NCBI GenBank assembly: GCA_021234155.1
Contig: JAJEKV010000044.1
Coordinates: forward strand, 11,674,907-11,738,906
Source: Isoetes taiwanensis
Lineage: Eukaryota > Streptophyta > Lycopodiopsida > Isoetales > Isoetaceae
Direction: 5' to 3'
DNA length: 64,000 nt
Shown here: piece after piece, positions 31,761 to 43,826 of the stretch
How positions within the stretch are numbered: position 1 is the stretch's first letter
How the letters are laid out: each line of letters opens with the position of its first letter
Made by a program: the position numbers and the translations under genes
The notes under the pieces: generated by a model
The model's database searches: none
The model's input: only the letters and a program-made list of their open reading frames with translations
What the model was told of the DNA's origin: nothing

Positions 31761-33540
31761 AGATGAAACGAAGAAAAAAAAATAATTGTTTCAGCTTGTC
31801 ATACCTTTGCAACTTGAATAATTCTTAATAAAAAAATTTACATGTTGGGTGCTCTACATAGGAACAAACTTTTCTCTCTATCATAGTTACAATGAGAATG
31901 TGTGTGCTTGTAAGTAACCAGTTACATTAACCTAAGCTCTTTATTATAGTTACAATGGCAATGCATATGTACTTGTAAATAACTAATTACATTCACATAA
32001 GCTTGTATCTCTGCATCTACATGGTTGATTATCAATGGATAATGGGCTGTCTAAAATGTATCACTATGAACAATACTTATCATGAAATTCAAAATACAAT
32101 GGGTCTTCAAAGTGGGTTGCAAAACAACTTGCCTTGTAGATCGAGTAGAAAGAAATGACTTCTTCACGTTGTTTAAAGATAATTGCATCTTACCCTACTC
32201 AGACAAAAGAACAATGCATGTCTCTATCTTTTATTCAAAGCTATAGCCTGCCACACGGGATGCTTTCATGCTGATCAGCTAGAGATGGAGGCTACTCAAT
32301 GTAGAAGTGTGGTTTTATCATAGTTTCGTTATGGCAAATTCGCATGAATCGTTTTTTCTGCAGCGCTGCACCTTGGCATAGGAGCTATCGCGTTCTTCCA
32401 CAGCCACGGCCATTTTTGCCTACTTGGAAAGGACCTCGGGCTGCTGTGTGCTGTTGGATATAGAACAGTGTAGAATTTTGTACATGTGAATGGCTTGCAG
32501 CTACTTGGCCAGCTGAAATTACATGAACTTCTATCTCCATAGCAGAAATGCATCATGTTGTTCAGCATGATTATATGTAAAAGCTCAACCCTGTTCCTAT
32601 TTTCCATAGCCTCTATTCTGGTGTGCTCAATCCTATTATTCCAATTTTCAATAGCCTCTTCTTATCTGGTTCAATAGCCAGCTAAAGCAGATTATTGTTG
32701 TATTAGATTTACTGGCAGTTGCTCAAACATAGCTATGCAAGGGAAGGAAGATAGGCATGAAGTCTATATATTCTGATCATATCTTTGGTAAATGCTTCTA
32801 CTCTATTGAGTTTTGTGATGTTTAGTTATCCTTTAACATTTATTCAAAATGTGCAGCATATTCTAAGGCAGAGCTGGGCAAATGTATACATCTGGAAGAT
32901 GCATAAGAAACACAAGGCATCAAACGCCAAGGCTGGTGCTTAGATACGAGATTCAGTCATCAATATAAATATTCTTAAACATGCCATTATAGGAGGCATC
33001 GAGTGATTCCAACTTACTAGCTTGAATTGTGAAGATTATATTAAATGCTCAATTGGCTATCGTACGAGTCCACATTCCATACGATAGCAGTTTTATTTTT
33101 GCTTGCATTTTAGATCCATGTATATTGCATTTCGAGATGCTTATTGTTTTTTGTCTTGACTGATGTTTATATATTAGTTTCGTCCAACAGGGATGGTTGA
33201 AGCTAGCACTCCAATTTTACCATTATAAAATGGTCTTCTAGAATACAATGCTTGATGCCTTGTCTTGGCATGTTATGGGCACAACAAACATTCTTTGGAG
33301 GCCTTTACCAATGTAACTTTAATGCAACTGGAAGGTATCTTTCTAAGTGGTTACTTTTGCTGTTTTTTTCCCTTTGATGTGATAGCTGAGTTTTGGCACT
33401 TCTTTTCTATGAACCAAGTGGAACATTATAATTATATCTTCATGATTATGATGATGGATCACAAACAATTTTGTAGATGAACGTGTGCTTAGGTTTAACT
33501 AATTCCAAGATGGCAACATTATAATCACCAGCAGATGCTT
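31761..33540. other. Non-coding between two LINE 3' ends
   Basis: Nothing is recognised. A small duplication of text around TTATAGTTACAATG and CTTGTAA lies at about 31881-31990. The flanking LINE ends point inwards to outwards (minus on the left, plus on the right), so the stretch is framed by an inverted repeat without being a single element. Confidence 0.4.
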
Positions 33541-33659
33541 GCCTTGGTGCATTTAATCCTGTCAGTAATACGTTTGCTGCTCTCTTTTTTGTTTGGGTCC
33601 CATAGACCAGTCGGTCTCCGTGGACGCTAAAAATCTATTCTATTCTATTCTATTTAAAC
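33541..33659 (+). mobile_element. LINE 3' end with (TATTC)n tail
   Basis: TCAGTAATACGTTTGCTGC, TTTGGGTCCCATAGACC and GACGCTAAAAATC are followed by four TATTC units. About 75 bp match the reverse complement of 31231-31305 at roughly four bases in five. No upstream LINE coding sequence is seen, so it is either a severely truncated LINE or a SINE sharing the LINE tail. Confidence 0.7.
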
Positions 33660-33660
33660 A

Positions 33661-33687
33661 CTAGAAAATTGCCCACCGTTGGTGGGC
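33661..33687 (-). mobile_element. Helitron 3' terminus (hairpin plus CTAG)
   Basis: The minus strand reads GCCCACC/GGTGGGC stem (33687-33671), spacer, CTAG (33664-33661), then host T. It has the same layout and the same loop as the termini at 16958 and 57771, but a different stem sequence that still pairs fully. It lies one base after the LINE tail block, so one element inserted next to the other. Confidence 0.7.
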
Positions 33688-35844
33688 TTTTTGTGTGATT
33701 ATACCAAGGCAATTTAAGCATGAAAAACATTAGTGGTTGTTTGAGCAGCTTCCTATTTTCAAAATGCAGTACATGGGAACTGAAATTGTCATCGGTGGGA
33801 GGTTGCTGGTGTTAATGAATATTTTATTATATTTGTCTCCTAACTTAGTTAAAATACAGTTACTTGTTGTCTCTACAATTTAGAGATGTATTTAAACATT
33901 TAGAATTATCAAGATTAATGACATATTTGTATTGAGCAAGATTGTAGGAAAAAATATGTTTGTGTGATAATTATAGTTTATGTAGAATTAAACTATTGTG
34001 CATTCTAAATAAAGTTATTCAATAGATCATGGATATTTTAGATTATTTGATATTGTGCCTTATAAGTTGGCATCATGTATGTTGCGAGTGTCTGTCGTTG
34101 TAAACATAAGTTGTTCACCATTTGTTTGATCGTTGATGTAATTGTTTACTTGATTTGTGATGGCATTATTGGAACAAAGTATTGTTGTGTAGGTGTAAAG
34201 TTTTCAACATTGAAAGTTCCACTTTTAATCCTACTGCGAGCATATGGTTGACGTGAAATTTGGAATTCGTAACATATGTTGGAATTGTGTTGCATTGGAA
34301 TGTGTGCTATATTATAGTTCAGGGGTATTCTTCATGCGTTCAACTTAAGATTGTTCATGGAATATTAATTACAAATGCCATTATATGGTCATATGAATGG
34401 GAGTGCGCATGGTAGTATGCATTCTTAACACATCAACATAAAAGAGAAAATGTACCTCATATTTACATTCGTTTTATATCAATCAACTTTATAAGCATGC
34501 TATAATGATGACTGCTGCTAACATGGAACATTATGAACCCCATCTATTGATAACTTGATGTCTACCTCGACCAGTTCGCTTAGGATTTCGAAATGATGCA
34601 AAATTGCTTAGGCTGTTCTATATAACCCTTTTCCTCCTACATAAAAACGAAAATGTCTTCCTGGCAAACCATGTCCTCCATCAGTTTGCAGATTTATTTT
34701 TACTTGTGTCTTATTATAAAGAAAACAAAAGGGGATTCTGAAATGATGCAAAATTGGTTATCCTTATCGATATAGCCCTTTTCTCTACTAAGTGTGAGGC
34801 CAAAAGGAAAATGTGAGCTTCTAATATGCATATTCAGGTCTGTGTATTAAGGAAACAACTGACCTCTTATCGCTACATTTAAATGTTAGCATGATCTATG
34901 TTTCTATACATGTGTCAGTGGCAGCATGTGTATTAAAATTATATCAATTCTTCTTGAATAATTGCAAAGGCTGGTAAAATATACAGTATTTTGAGTAACT
35001 CAAAGGCACTATGATAGAGGGTCATATCAGAAAGCTGAGTAGGCAGAAATCTTATAATGGTAAACATAGTCCGGTAGCAGCTATGGTGGTGCAGGATGTC
35101 ATGCAATCTTCTTCTTATAGTGGCGTTTGGGGCTCCCTTGAAAAAGCTTCAGAAAAACTTACCAATGCTAAAGATTTGCCTTAAATTCTTAGAGAGCTTA
35201 TTGTAGAAAAGGTGTTCTTGCATTTCAAAAAATGCATATCAGTTTAAACATGCATTCTAATCTTTGCAAGGAAAATAGTACACAAATTTTGGTACCTACA
35301 TGGAAACTTCTAACAGCTTGCTTCCAATTCATCCTCTCTTAGAAGACCCTGTATTCACGTTTTTTTAACTGCATGATACATTCCATCATTTGGTCACTCA
35401 AAACCTAGCATTCGAAATCAGAACATGTCAGCGTGCATCCATAAATTAGGCATGCCATGAAAGAATACAGAAAAAGTAGATACTTTAAAAATCATATTTG
35501 GTCGTTCTTCCAGACTCAGTATCACAGAGGAAGACAATTTACCAGCACTAAATCATAGGCTATAATATAAATGCAGAACTACCAAATCTTGGACAGACAA
35601 TGGATCTTATTTAAGAGAGCTAGATATGCAATATATCCAATAAAGCTCAGGTGGCAGATAGTCTGGAATTATTTTTAGAATGGAGATGGCATCATAAAAT
35701 GAAAAAATACACAGACTGTTAATGGATAAATGATGCAAGCTCAACATACTACAGCCAACCAAGCAATAGACATGAATTGGGATTTAAATCTAGAGCCAAA
35801 TCCCAGGAGCTTATTAAATTACAATGACGGAAAAAGTACAAATT
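33688..35844. other. Probable Helitron interior, then non-coding
   Basis: AT-rich with no recognised protein. An imperfect duplication around GAAATGATGCAAAATTG and TATAGCCCTTTTC lies at about 34590-34640 and 34740-34790. Confidence 0.35.
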
Positions 35845-36620
35845 CCTCATCCGTCAATGTCTCTGCTTGTTATACTAAGGATAGATTAGGAAAATAATGT
35901 GCAGGCGAGTTTGAACAACAAAAAGAACAATGATAATCTTCGCTTCTAAACCTAAAGAAAATAAAAATTGAGGAGAGCCATGTACCTAGCTTCAGACGTT
36001 GCTGTTGCTGGATTCAAATGCTGCTAACGCTTCCTGAGCCAGATTCTGTTTTCGGATCCTCTGCCATTTTCTCATCCGTCAATGTCTCCGCTTGTTATAC
36101 TAAGGATAGATTAGGAAAATAATGTGCAGGCCGGTTTGAACAACAAAAAGAACAATGATAATTTGCTCTCTGCTCTCCTCTAAGCTCCCTTTAGAGATTC
36201 GTTCCTAAACCTAAAGAAAAGAAAATTTGACGGGAGCCATGTACCTAGCTTCAGACGTTGCTGTTGCCGGATTCAAATGCTGCTGGCGCTTCCTGAGCCA
36301 GATTCTGTTGCCGGATCCTCTGCTATTTCCTCATCCGCTTGTTATACTAAGGATAGATTAGGCAAATAATGTGCAGGCCGGGTTGAACAACAAAAAGAAC
36401 AATGATAGTCTGCTCTCCGCTCTCCTCTAAGCTCCCTCTAGAGATTCGCTCCTAAACCTAAAGAAAATAAAATTTAAGGAGAGCCATGTACCTAGCTTCA
36501 GACGTTGCTGGCCCTTCATGAGACCGATTTACTTCCGGAATTCAAATGCTGCCGGTGCTTCTTGAGGCAGATTCTGTTGCCGGATCTCTGCCATTTCAAA
36601 AGCTATCAAAACTGCCCAAA
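35845..36620 (-). repeat. Triplicated block carrying a candidate first exon
   Basis: Units of about 250 bp repeat: GCCATGTACCTAGCTTCAGA starts at about 35978, 36236 and 36483, and the companion phrase TTATACTAAGGATAGATTAG is at 35872, 36098 and 36344. On the minus strand each unit has a short open stretch, best preserved upstream as MAEIRQQNLPQEAPAAFE (36600-36547). Downstream copies read RIRQQNLAQEAPAAFESGNS. The phrase CTAG-GTACATG after it could be a splice donor. I do not recognise the protein and see no later exons. Confidence 0.7.
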
Positions 36621-36990
36621 AATTTAGAAAATCATTGCACGGTGCAGACCGAATCCTCTCAGACAAATAATAATAATAATGAGCAACAAAAATGCTTGCT
36701 CCAAAATGCTTGCTCCACAGAACTTTTTGCAGACTCGAAACCGTGAAGAGCGCAAAACGAAATCCCGTTAATCCCAAACCAAACCATGCCACGTTAAAAT
36801 CTTGAAACGACACCTCCTTTCTCTTTTGTGACGTGGCCAAATCTGAATTGTCCATAACAAACGAACAAATCTGGGCCGTCCGGAGGGGTGCAGGGACATT
36901 GGCGCGATCTCGGCCGTCGATCGGGCGCACAGACCGACGCCACGGTTTTATAATATAGGACATGCCTGAAGAGGGTATGCACTTAGCCAA
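36621..36990 (-). other. GC-richer segment, possible promoter or leader
   Basis: About 36860-36960 is clearly richer in G and C than its surroundings (for example TCGGCCGTCGATCGGGCGCA). It lies upstream of the minus-strand candidate exon at 36600. A 153-codon minus frame spans it but has no motif. A promoter role is inference from position and composition. Confidence 0.3.
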
Positions 36991-38499
36991 TTCATATGCA
37001 AGACATCATTTAATACAATAGTTATTTATGCTCTGTTCTATACTGATTATGGTACTTCCATTGCTAGCATTTGCACCAATTGAGGATGACATGTTGCATA
37101 TGATGGTTGAACCGAAATTTATACTTTCATGTAAACTAAACAATCATGAATTTATCATGCAGGTAGCAAGAAGGATACGAAGGGTACATTTAGTTTCTGC
37201 ATAAGGTAATTTGTTCTTTAGTTTGAGTAGAGTACTTTGCATCTTGAATTTATCTTTAAACAACGTGTAGAAGTCATTTCTTTCTTACTTCATCTACAAG
37301 GCAAGTTGTTTTGCGTTCCACCTTATAGATCCATTGTATTTTGAATTTTATGTTAAGTATTGTTCACAGAGATAGTCCATTGTCCATTGCTAATCAACCA
37401 TGCAGATGCAATTTCTACGTACCATAGCAGTCGTGGCCTCCATGCCATGACGCATGCTTCTGGATTGACAGTGCAGTGGATGGAAGCTTCAAACCAAGCA
37501 AAAAGTCTAAATCTAATCAAAACCATCGAGGTTATTAGAAAAGGCTTTCTCAAATTTAGGAACATCGAAAATGTTTTCCCACTGCCAAAACCCTTCAAAC
37601 CTTAAGAAAACTATCTTAGAAAAAATCCAAAAAGGTTTTTTACTTGCCAGGAGAACCAAATTCAAACAATAAATGGTCTGGACTTAGACGCTCCTAGAAT
37701 TAGGATCTTGCCATTGATCTCTTCCACTATTGAGGGGAAAGTTCCCAGCATTTCTCTCTATGCAAAGGACAAAATCTATCATCCAAACATTTTGTAATTC
37801 AAGTAGGGTCAAAAATAAATTCCTAAAATGTTAAAAACAAATTTTCTTCATGAGCCAAATCGGCTATATTGGTGATAATCTCGACCATTCAAATTGGCTA
37901 TATTAGAGGTAAACTCAGCCAGTTTTGGCATTAAATGGTTGCGTTGCCAACTATTAAAGTGCATTGATTTTGAGTCGGCCAGAGCCCATACAATCCATGC
38001 CTTTGGCCATTTTTGTGTATAGATGGAAAAATTTGAAGCCTTACCATATAATTAATCTAGTCGGCTTATGCCAAGAATTAATTTTGGCCACAACTCCACC
38101 AAGGAAGCAAAATCCTTGCCTTGGATTTGAAACCAAAACATAAATTCTGGCATTATTTCCTTTTCTCTAATTCTCAAACGCAATGACTTATCAAATTCAC
38201 AAAATAATCAAATTTTGTTTCCCAAGAGGAACTCGTCACTTTTAAATTTCGAAGCGATAAAATCGATAGCACTATCAAGCTTAAATTGGGTATTTCCATA
38301 ATTTTTTAGGCTTGTGGGATGAATCTGAGTTCATTTTCCTACTTTATCAGTCTCTTCAAGAGGCTAGGAAGGTCATATGACTTTAGACAGACTGTCTCCC
38401 CCAATCTCCCCAATAAAATGAGCTTGGTTCTTCCATGCAACACTTGACCCGAATTTAGTAGGTTTTTCAAGTAACAAACTTAATTCATTCTACAATCTA
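36991..38499. other. Non-coding
   Basis: No gene is recognised. A two-fold phrase around AATCGGCTATATT and AATTGGCTATATT lies at about 37858 and 37894. It may be the LINE 3' flank near 38500. Confidence 0.35.
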
Positions 38500-39785
38500 C
38501 CCTTATTATTTCTCTAGATATGAAGCTCACAAATGTGGCTGAGTGCTGGACAATGCTGCAGAGGTGGCTTTCATCTTCAATAGCTCCTATTGGCAACATA
38601 GATACAGTCTATCCTTCCGTGCCTCCCGAGGCCATCTGCCTGTCTCAATTCACAAGCGATGTTGCACCTGTGCGAATGGAAGCTATCAATTTGTGCTTTT
38701 TCAGTGGCAAATGTGTACGGAGGTAGCGCTGTGGACCACGCGCAAGTGTGGGGTTGATCTGGGCCTTATAATATGATGTCTTAACATGTTCAAGGGCACC
38801 AGTATCCCAAAGCTTGCTGAGGAAGCAATCATCTACGATTGCCACAGCTGATGGTAGTCCTCTTCAGTTTCAACCTGGATGCACCTATGCTCTTGTACAT
38901 CCCATCTGGAGAACCAGTGTGCTCGCCTCTCCGTCCAACACATCTTGAGGCACTACGGGCCCATGGCCACAGTATAAACCAGGTTGGGGAGACGTTCATT
39001 GCCCACATATATCTGCCACCTTCTGGAAGTTAATAATATGGCGATCAAGTGCGGCCCATTGAAGAGACAAGAAATCATGCAGAAGGATCTGATATGGAAT
39101 TGTGAATTTCACCCCGAGCGCCCATGCCAAAAAGGCTTTCTGTAACTGCTCCAATTCATTCCATGTGACTGGGAATATGACCAGACCCCAGAATTTGACC
39201 CCATGTAAAAGAATAGGTTCCACCAGAACCTTGAACAAGTGGGACAGATGGGGCCAGTCATAGAGCTCTACTTTGTAATTGTTATTCTACATCGCTTAAA
39301 GTGCCCTCCAGCCCACGATCACCCATAATCGAATGGAAGTGTCCCAATATATGGTAGTGGGAAACTCTATGCCCAGGTACTTGTAGTGTGCGCCACCTCC
39401 ACATTCTGCCCTTGATAAGTGAAGGAGTGAAGCCTTGGCTGGTGCGAAGATGGACAAGCAAGACCTTAGTCTTGGTCAAATGACCCTCACTCCAGTGGCT
39501 CGGCAGAAACTATCCAGGGCATGTAGGTATTGTTGCATATCATCCTGGGTGTGGGCTAGGAGGTCCACATCATCTGCATATATGAGCTGCCTAATGATCT
39601 GGTGCATAAGTCGAACTCCATCACTCCCGTGGTCGGCAAGCCACCCCTCTAATTCGTCAATGTAGAGGCCAAACAATGTTGGGGAGAGCGGGCATCCCTG
39701 GCGAATACCAATACTATTATTCACAGGTTGTCCTGTCAGTTTCAGAGGGGGGTAGATTTCAATCTTTGCCGTTATAGCTTCATTT
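38500..39785 (-). pseudogene. LINE reverse transcriptase remnant
   Basis: Read on the minus strand from 39724: NSIGIRQGCPLSPTLFGLYI (reverse transcriptase motif B region), then LIYADDVDLLAHTQDD with the catalytic YADD (motif C). A frame change leads into TKTKVLLVHLRT, then a gap and ILLHGVKFWGLVIF with ELEQLQKAFLAWALG. The C-terminal block is at 38840-38560 (THLPLKKHKLIASIRTGA). That block is followed, with stops, by a decayed form of the ETGRW...C..C motif seen intact in the LINE at 31.4 kb. At least five frame disruptions make it inactive. The N-terminal endonuclease and the motif A region are absent. Confidence 0.88.
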
Positions 39786-39904
39786 CATTTTTTGAAGAGC
39801 CAATTAGCTTGCTTCTTCTTCCGGTAAGCTTTGAGGCATTGTAGAGTGCAAAGGAATTCAAAATTGCTGGATACAATTTTTTTCTTATTCCACCTTTTAG
39901 AAAG

Positions 39905-40350
39905 CGATGGTTTTAAGTACGCCCCATTTGGGTTGGCCTCCCATGGAAACCCTTCCAAATTTCCATGGAAACCCTTCCTATTTTCCATGGAAACCCTTCC
40001 AGCTTTCATTAAAACCAGGAAGGGTTTCCATGGAAACCCTTCCTGGAAACCCTTCCGAATTTCCATGTTTGGAAAATAGGAAGGGTTTCCATGGAAAATA
40101 GGAAGGGTTTCCATGGAAAACCGGAAGGGTTTCCTATTTTGAAAACTGGAAGGGTTTCCATGGAAAATGGGAAGGGTTTCCACCCTTTTTTTTAATATTT
40201 TTAATTTTGACACGTGACGGCCTTTATGGACCACGCCTTTCAAGATGGATGCCGCCCATTAATGGGGCACGCTCATAAATATGCACGCCACCCAAGAATT
40301 CAAAATGTAATTCAAATGGAAACCCTTCCTATTTTCCATAGGAAGGGTTT
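39905..40350. repeat. Foldback element built from GGAAACCCTTCC, copy 1
   Basis: It starts with GATGGTTTTAAGTACGCCC and TTTGGGTTGGCCTCCC. About five forward and six reverse-complement copies of GGAAACCCTTCC, spaced about 20-24 bp, then let the strand fold on itself (39942-40182). A CACGTG-containing segment with CCTTTATGG follows, then another small inverted pair of the same motif at about 40317-40350. A second copy at 61403 has the same order of parts. There is no coding potential beyond artefactual repeats. Confidence 0.9.
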
Positions 40351-42389
40351 CCACAAATGGGGGAAAATAGGGAAACAAATCATTTTCAGAGCTCATGTCG
40401 AAGGTGGTCTAGACTCATGGAAAAGTGATTGCATGTAGTTATCGCATGTAGAATCCTTGAACCAATTCTGTAAATAGTGACTCTCATCTTTTGATCTTGA
40501 AGGTCAGCATCTGAAGCTCCAAGTAGCATATTAAAATTTGGATTGCTAAGATGGCAATTTGATATGGTAACATCTGTTCAACCTTGCAATACTGATACCA
40601 GTCCAAGTTTTGGATTGAAGGAGGTTACGTGATCCACCCAAACCTTATTAGAACCCGCAAAGATATGTATGATGTCACTTTAAAATCTATAAGTTGTCAT
40701 CAACTAGGAGATCTAAAAGACGAATGCCATAGCCATCAAAATTACCCAACATTTACAACTACCAGAGCTACAGAGCTACCTTGTCTGCATATTCTTTTAC
40801 ACACATCTAGCATGCTTGCTCTGCTCAAGCAATGTGCACAAACATACCAAGCAGGACATGTTGAGCTATACAAATTTCTAGTTTTCTTTTAAAAATCTTG
40901 CGAGGTTTTCTATTTATTATAATCCCATATAGAAATGAGTTTAATGTATTAGGTGTGGATGATAAAAGAATCAAGCCATCAATTCAATTCATATTTCATT
41001 TTTTCAAGCTATACCTATAAAGCCATATAAACCAAAGGGCAACTCTATGTTCATTAGAACTTTCTTGTAGTGGACTCTAATAACACATTTTAAGCTCAGA
41101 GGAGATGCTCCAAGATCAAAGTAGCGATATGAAGCAAGAGTCAAAACCCTTCTAACTTGTTAAACGCATTGGCCATTAAAAATTGCTATGGCACTGAAAA
41201 TTTAACCTTTGCACGCCTAGCAAGCGAGGATAAGATTGTTTCCCGTTCTGAGGATAAGATTGTTTCCCGTTCTTCAGCAAACAATTCATATGACTCTTCA
41301 CCACCCTAATTGAGAACTTGATTGTCACGTTATACAACATCAGTTATTTGTCACAAGACTCGTAAGTATCTGTCCAGATATATTGGAGCAAAGATTGACG
41401 GGAAGATTATTAGAGAACCAAATAAGATTTGACGGGAAGCCATAGGTAGCTAATGTTTGGTTGCATGGTGCTCCAAATTGTTCACATCAACATATTCATA
41501 TTTTCTGTAAAGAATCAAAAGAACTTAATACTAGGAAAGCATTGCTGAGCTAAATATCTCGGTAGTGTTGCTGGCAAGAGTGTTTTAGTATCTAAAATGC
41601 TGGTCATAATAAATTACAGAATGAGATATTTATGCTTGATTACTGTAAAATTGCTGAAAGGGAAGATCCAGCAAGTTAGAGCACCAACTTACCCGTTAAC
41701 TAAATCGCTATTGAAAGAGGGCTGCAACAAGAAAAAGAAGAGATAGTCAGAAATACTCAGGTTTGCCTTGACAACTGTGAGTTTAAAGAAAACTAGGGGA
41801 AGTTTTATAAACGCAATATTTCTGATATTCAGTGCCTGATTTCACAGATTTTTAACGAGCACCACAAGCAAGCAAGTGGCAAGATCAATAAACATGATTG
41901 CTTTGCAATTAGAAGATACAAGCACATCTAACTAATTTCTCTAAATGATTAGCATGATCATACTCAAAATTTAGCTCTTTAGCCACACTGATACATCTTT
42001 GGTTAAGATATGTCTACCCCCCGTTGAAATTTCCAGTTCTTCTAGAGTTCCAATAGCAAACAAAGATATGCATGTATAACAGTTCCAGGGAACGCCACAG
42101 CAGATACATGCTTAATAATATTTAAACATCAAGTTAAATGCTTTACCTGAACCACATCTGTTAAAAAATCGGAGAGCAAAAGTGCATCAAGGGCTCCTTA
42201 AAGTCCGGGACAGAAGACGCAGGGCACAATATCTTACGACCTAGCCCTTGTTCAAGCTTCTCAACGAGAGCATCAGGGCTAAAGACTTCAGGGACTACAG
42301 ATTTAATTATTTTGTTACATTTAAACAGACCTTGCTGTTGGAAAAATTCAGAATCTTTACCCGAGCAGCCCAAAATGAAAGAATCATCT
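40351..42389. other. Non-coding
   Basis: A perfect 24-bp tandem pair (GAGGATAAGATTGTTTCCCG then TTCT) lies at 41226-41273. An 87-codon plus frame at 40629-40892 has no motif. The minus frame at 42373-42161 may be decayed coding sequence downstream of the TIFY fragment but is not recognised. Confidence 0.4.
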
Positions 42390-43011
42390 TTAGGGTTAAG
42401 AGGGCTTGCCTGGAAATATTCTACAACTGCTGTTATCCTGGTCGGAGATGTGAAAGCAATTCTCGAGTAAGAATTTCTGCATCCTCGTACCTAAAACAGA
42501 AAATTCCCAATGATGACAGTCCCGTGATGTGATTTTTGAAAGAAATCTACAATAGTTACCTATTTGTGGAAAGGGCTCTTCTCTCTTGCGCTTGGAGGAA
42601 GCATGAGCGAGCACGGCTATGGCGTTTACCTGCGAAGATGGCGACCTCCGTCAAAAACATATTGCATAAGCAAAAGGATCCAGACGCCTTACCGTTTCCT
42701 CAGAAATTTTGTGGTACACATGCACCCGACCTTGGTAGAATATGGTGAGCGGAGCAGTGCGAACTCCGGCGCTTTCCATTCTTTTCATATACGGTGCAAA
42801 TAAAAGGATTGCCCTTGCAAAAGTTGGACCTCCAAATTTTGGAATTTCTGCCTTGAGGCAAAGATGGTACTGTAGGCATGTTTGATGCCCAAAGAAGACA
42901 TGGATCATAGCTATAACTCGGGGCAAAATATTGAGTTTGATAAGGAGCATATTGACGAGCAGGATACCTTTGAATAGAAACTCGAGCTCCGTTGCTCATG
43001 GGCGATGTCAT
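42390..43011 (-). pseudogene. TIFY-domain gene fragment, broken
   Basis: The minus strand at about 42765-42690 reads GVRTAPLTIFYQGRVHVYHK then ISEE, which fits the TIFY motif and its following residues in JAZ/TIFY regulators. After a short insert, about 42675-42630 reads MFLTEVAIFAG before a GTAAAC donor, consistent with the second half of a TIFY domain (alpha-helical IM-L region), but one base out of frame. A Lys/Arg-rich piece (ASSKRKREEPFPQ, about 42605-42567) follows. Upstream, an ATG at 43011 begins a frame (MTSPMSNGARVSIQRYPARQ) that differs from the TIFY frame. No Jas or CCT motif was found. TIFY proteins are nuclear repressors in jasmonate and growth control. The frame changes suggest a pseudogene, though unseen introns could account for part of this. 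Confidence 0.5.
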
Positions 43012-43311
43012 TTACACCCAGTCCACTCTTGTACTGATTTTCAACAAGATCTTCTCCAAATGCTGAAGAAATTCCTGTATCTGAAATCGACGAGAGATTA
43101 AAGATTAGAAAATATCATTTCTTGTCTTGAATCAGAGAATCATAGCATTCTTTACCTGGAAATACTTCTGGATTGCATCCTCTAGAATCGTCAATCGCTA
43201 AACAAGCGGGATGCAAACCAAGAACAGGGGTTTTTTTCCCCAAATCGGGCCGCATGCATTGAATTCTTTAAATTTATGAGTGGTGGATGTCACTCTACCC
43301 AAAAAAAAAAA

Positions 43312-43390
43312 TCCTAGCGGAAACCCTTCCGGGCTTCAAATATGGAAACCCTTCCGGGTTTGTTGGAAATTTGGAAGGGTTTCCAACTTT
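43312..43390. repeat. GGAAACCCTTCC foldback fragment, copy 3
   Basis: Two forward motifs (43319 and 43345) and one reverse motif (about 43371) lie next to an A run. This is a truncated relative of the elements at 39905 and 61403. Confidence 0.8.
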
Positions 43391-43571
43391 CTAGGAATTC
43401 TAACCTGAATTGGGTGGAGATAGTTTGAACGTTTAGCAAGTAGCACAACAAATGCCTTTGTAAAATATACTTCCTTAACCGGCAGGTCCTCGACAATTTT
43501 AGATCCCAGCCGTTAGATGTAGAACGATTATTAGCCATAATGTGTTGATCACGGTTTTGATAAACAAGCTG

Positions 43572-43626
43572 CCTGTTTATCATGATAAACAGGCTGCTTG
43601 CTGCATGTTTATCATGATAAACAGGC
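43572..43626. repeat. Twin palindromes, GTTTATCATGATAAAC
   Basis: A perfect 22-bp palindrome (43572-43593, GTTTATCATGATAAAC with CCT/AGG ends) is followed 13 bp later by a second copy of its 16-bp centre (43607-43622). Related text (TAAACAAGCTGCC) precedes it. It could be a protein-binding site pair or a small foldback remnant. Confidence 0.9.
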
Positions 43627-43826
43627 TTCTTATTCAAGAACAGGGTGCTGGTAAACATATTGATCATCCAGATGATGCGCTAATGGGCTGGATTTGTGAT
43701 GGGCTTTCTGCTTTGCCTCTTGGATTTCTGATCTCCGAATCTGTCCAACAAGGGCCTCTTGGATTTTCGACTGTTCTCCTAATGGCTTGAACCAGGGGAA
43801 AAATTGCCTCGGACCTCCCGGTTAAA

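Noticed and set aside
31231-33632. A single 2.4-kb DNA transposon with terminal inverted repeats
   Set aside because: The repeats are LINE 3' ends: one adjoins LINE coding sequence and the other has a LINE-type tail, in opposite orientations.
39785-40243. 152-codon minus-strand frame
   Set aside because: It consists of translated GGAAACCCTTCC foldback repeats (KPFRFSMETLP-type pattern), with no independent support.
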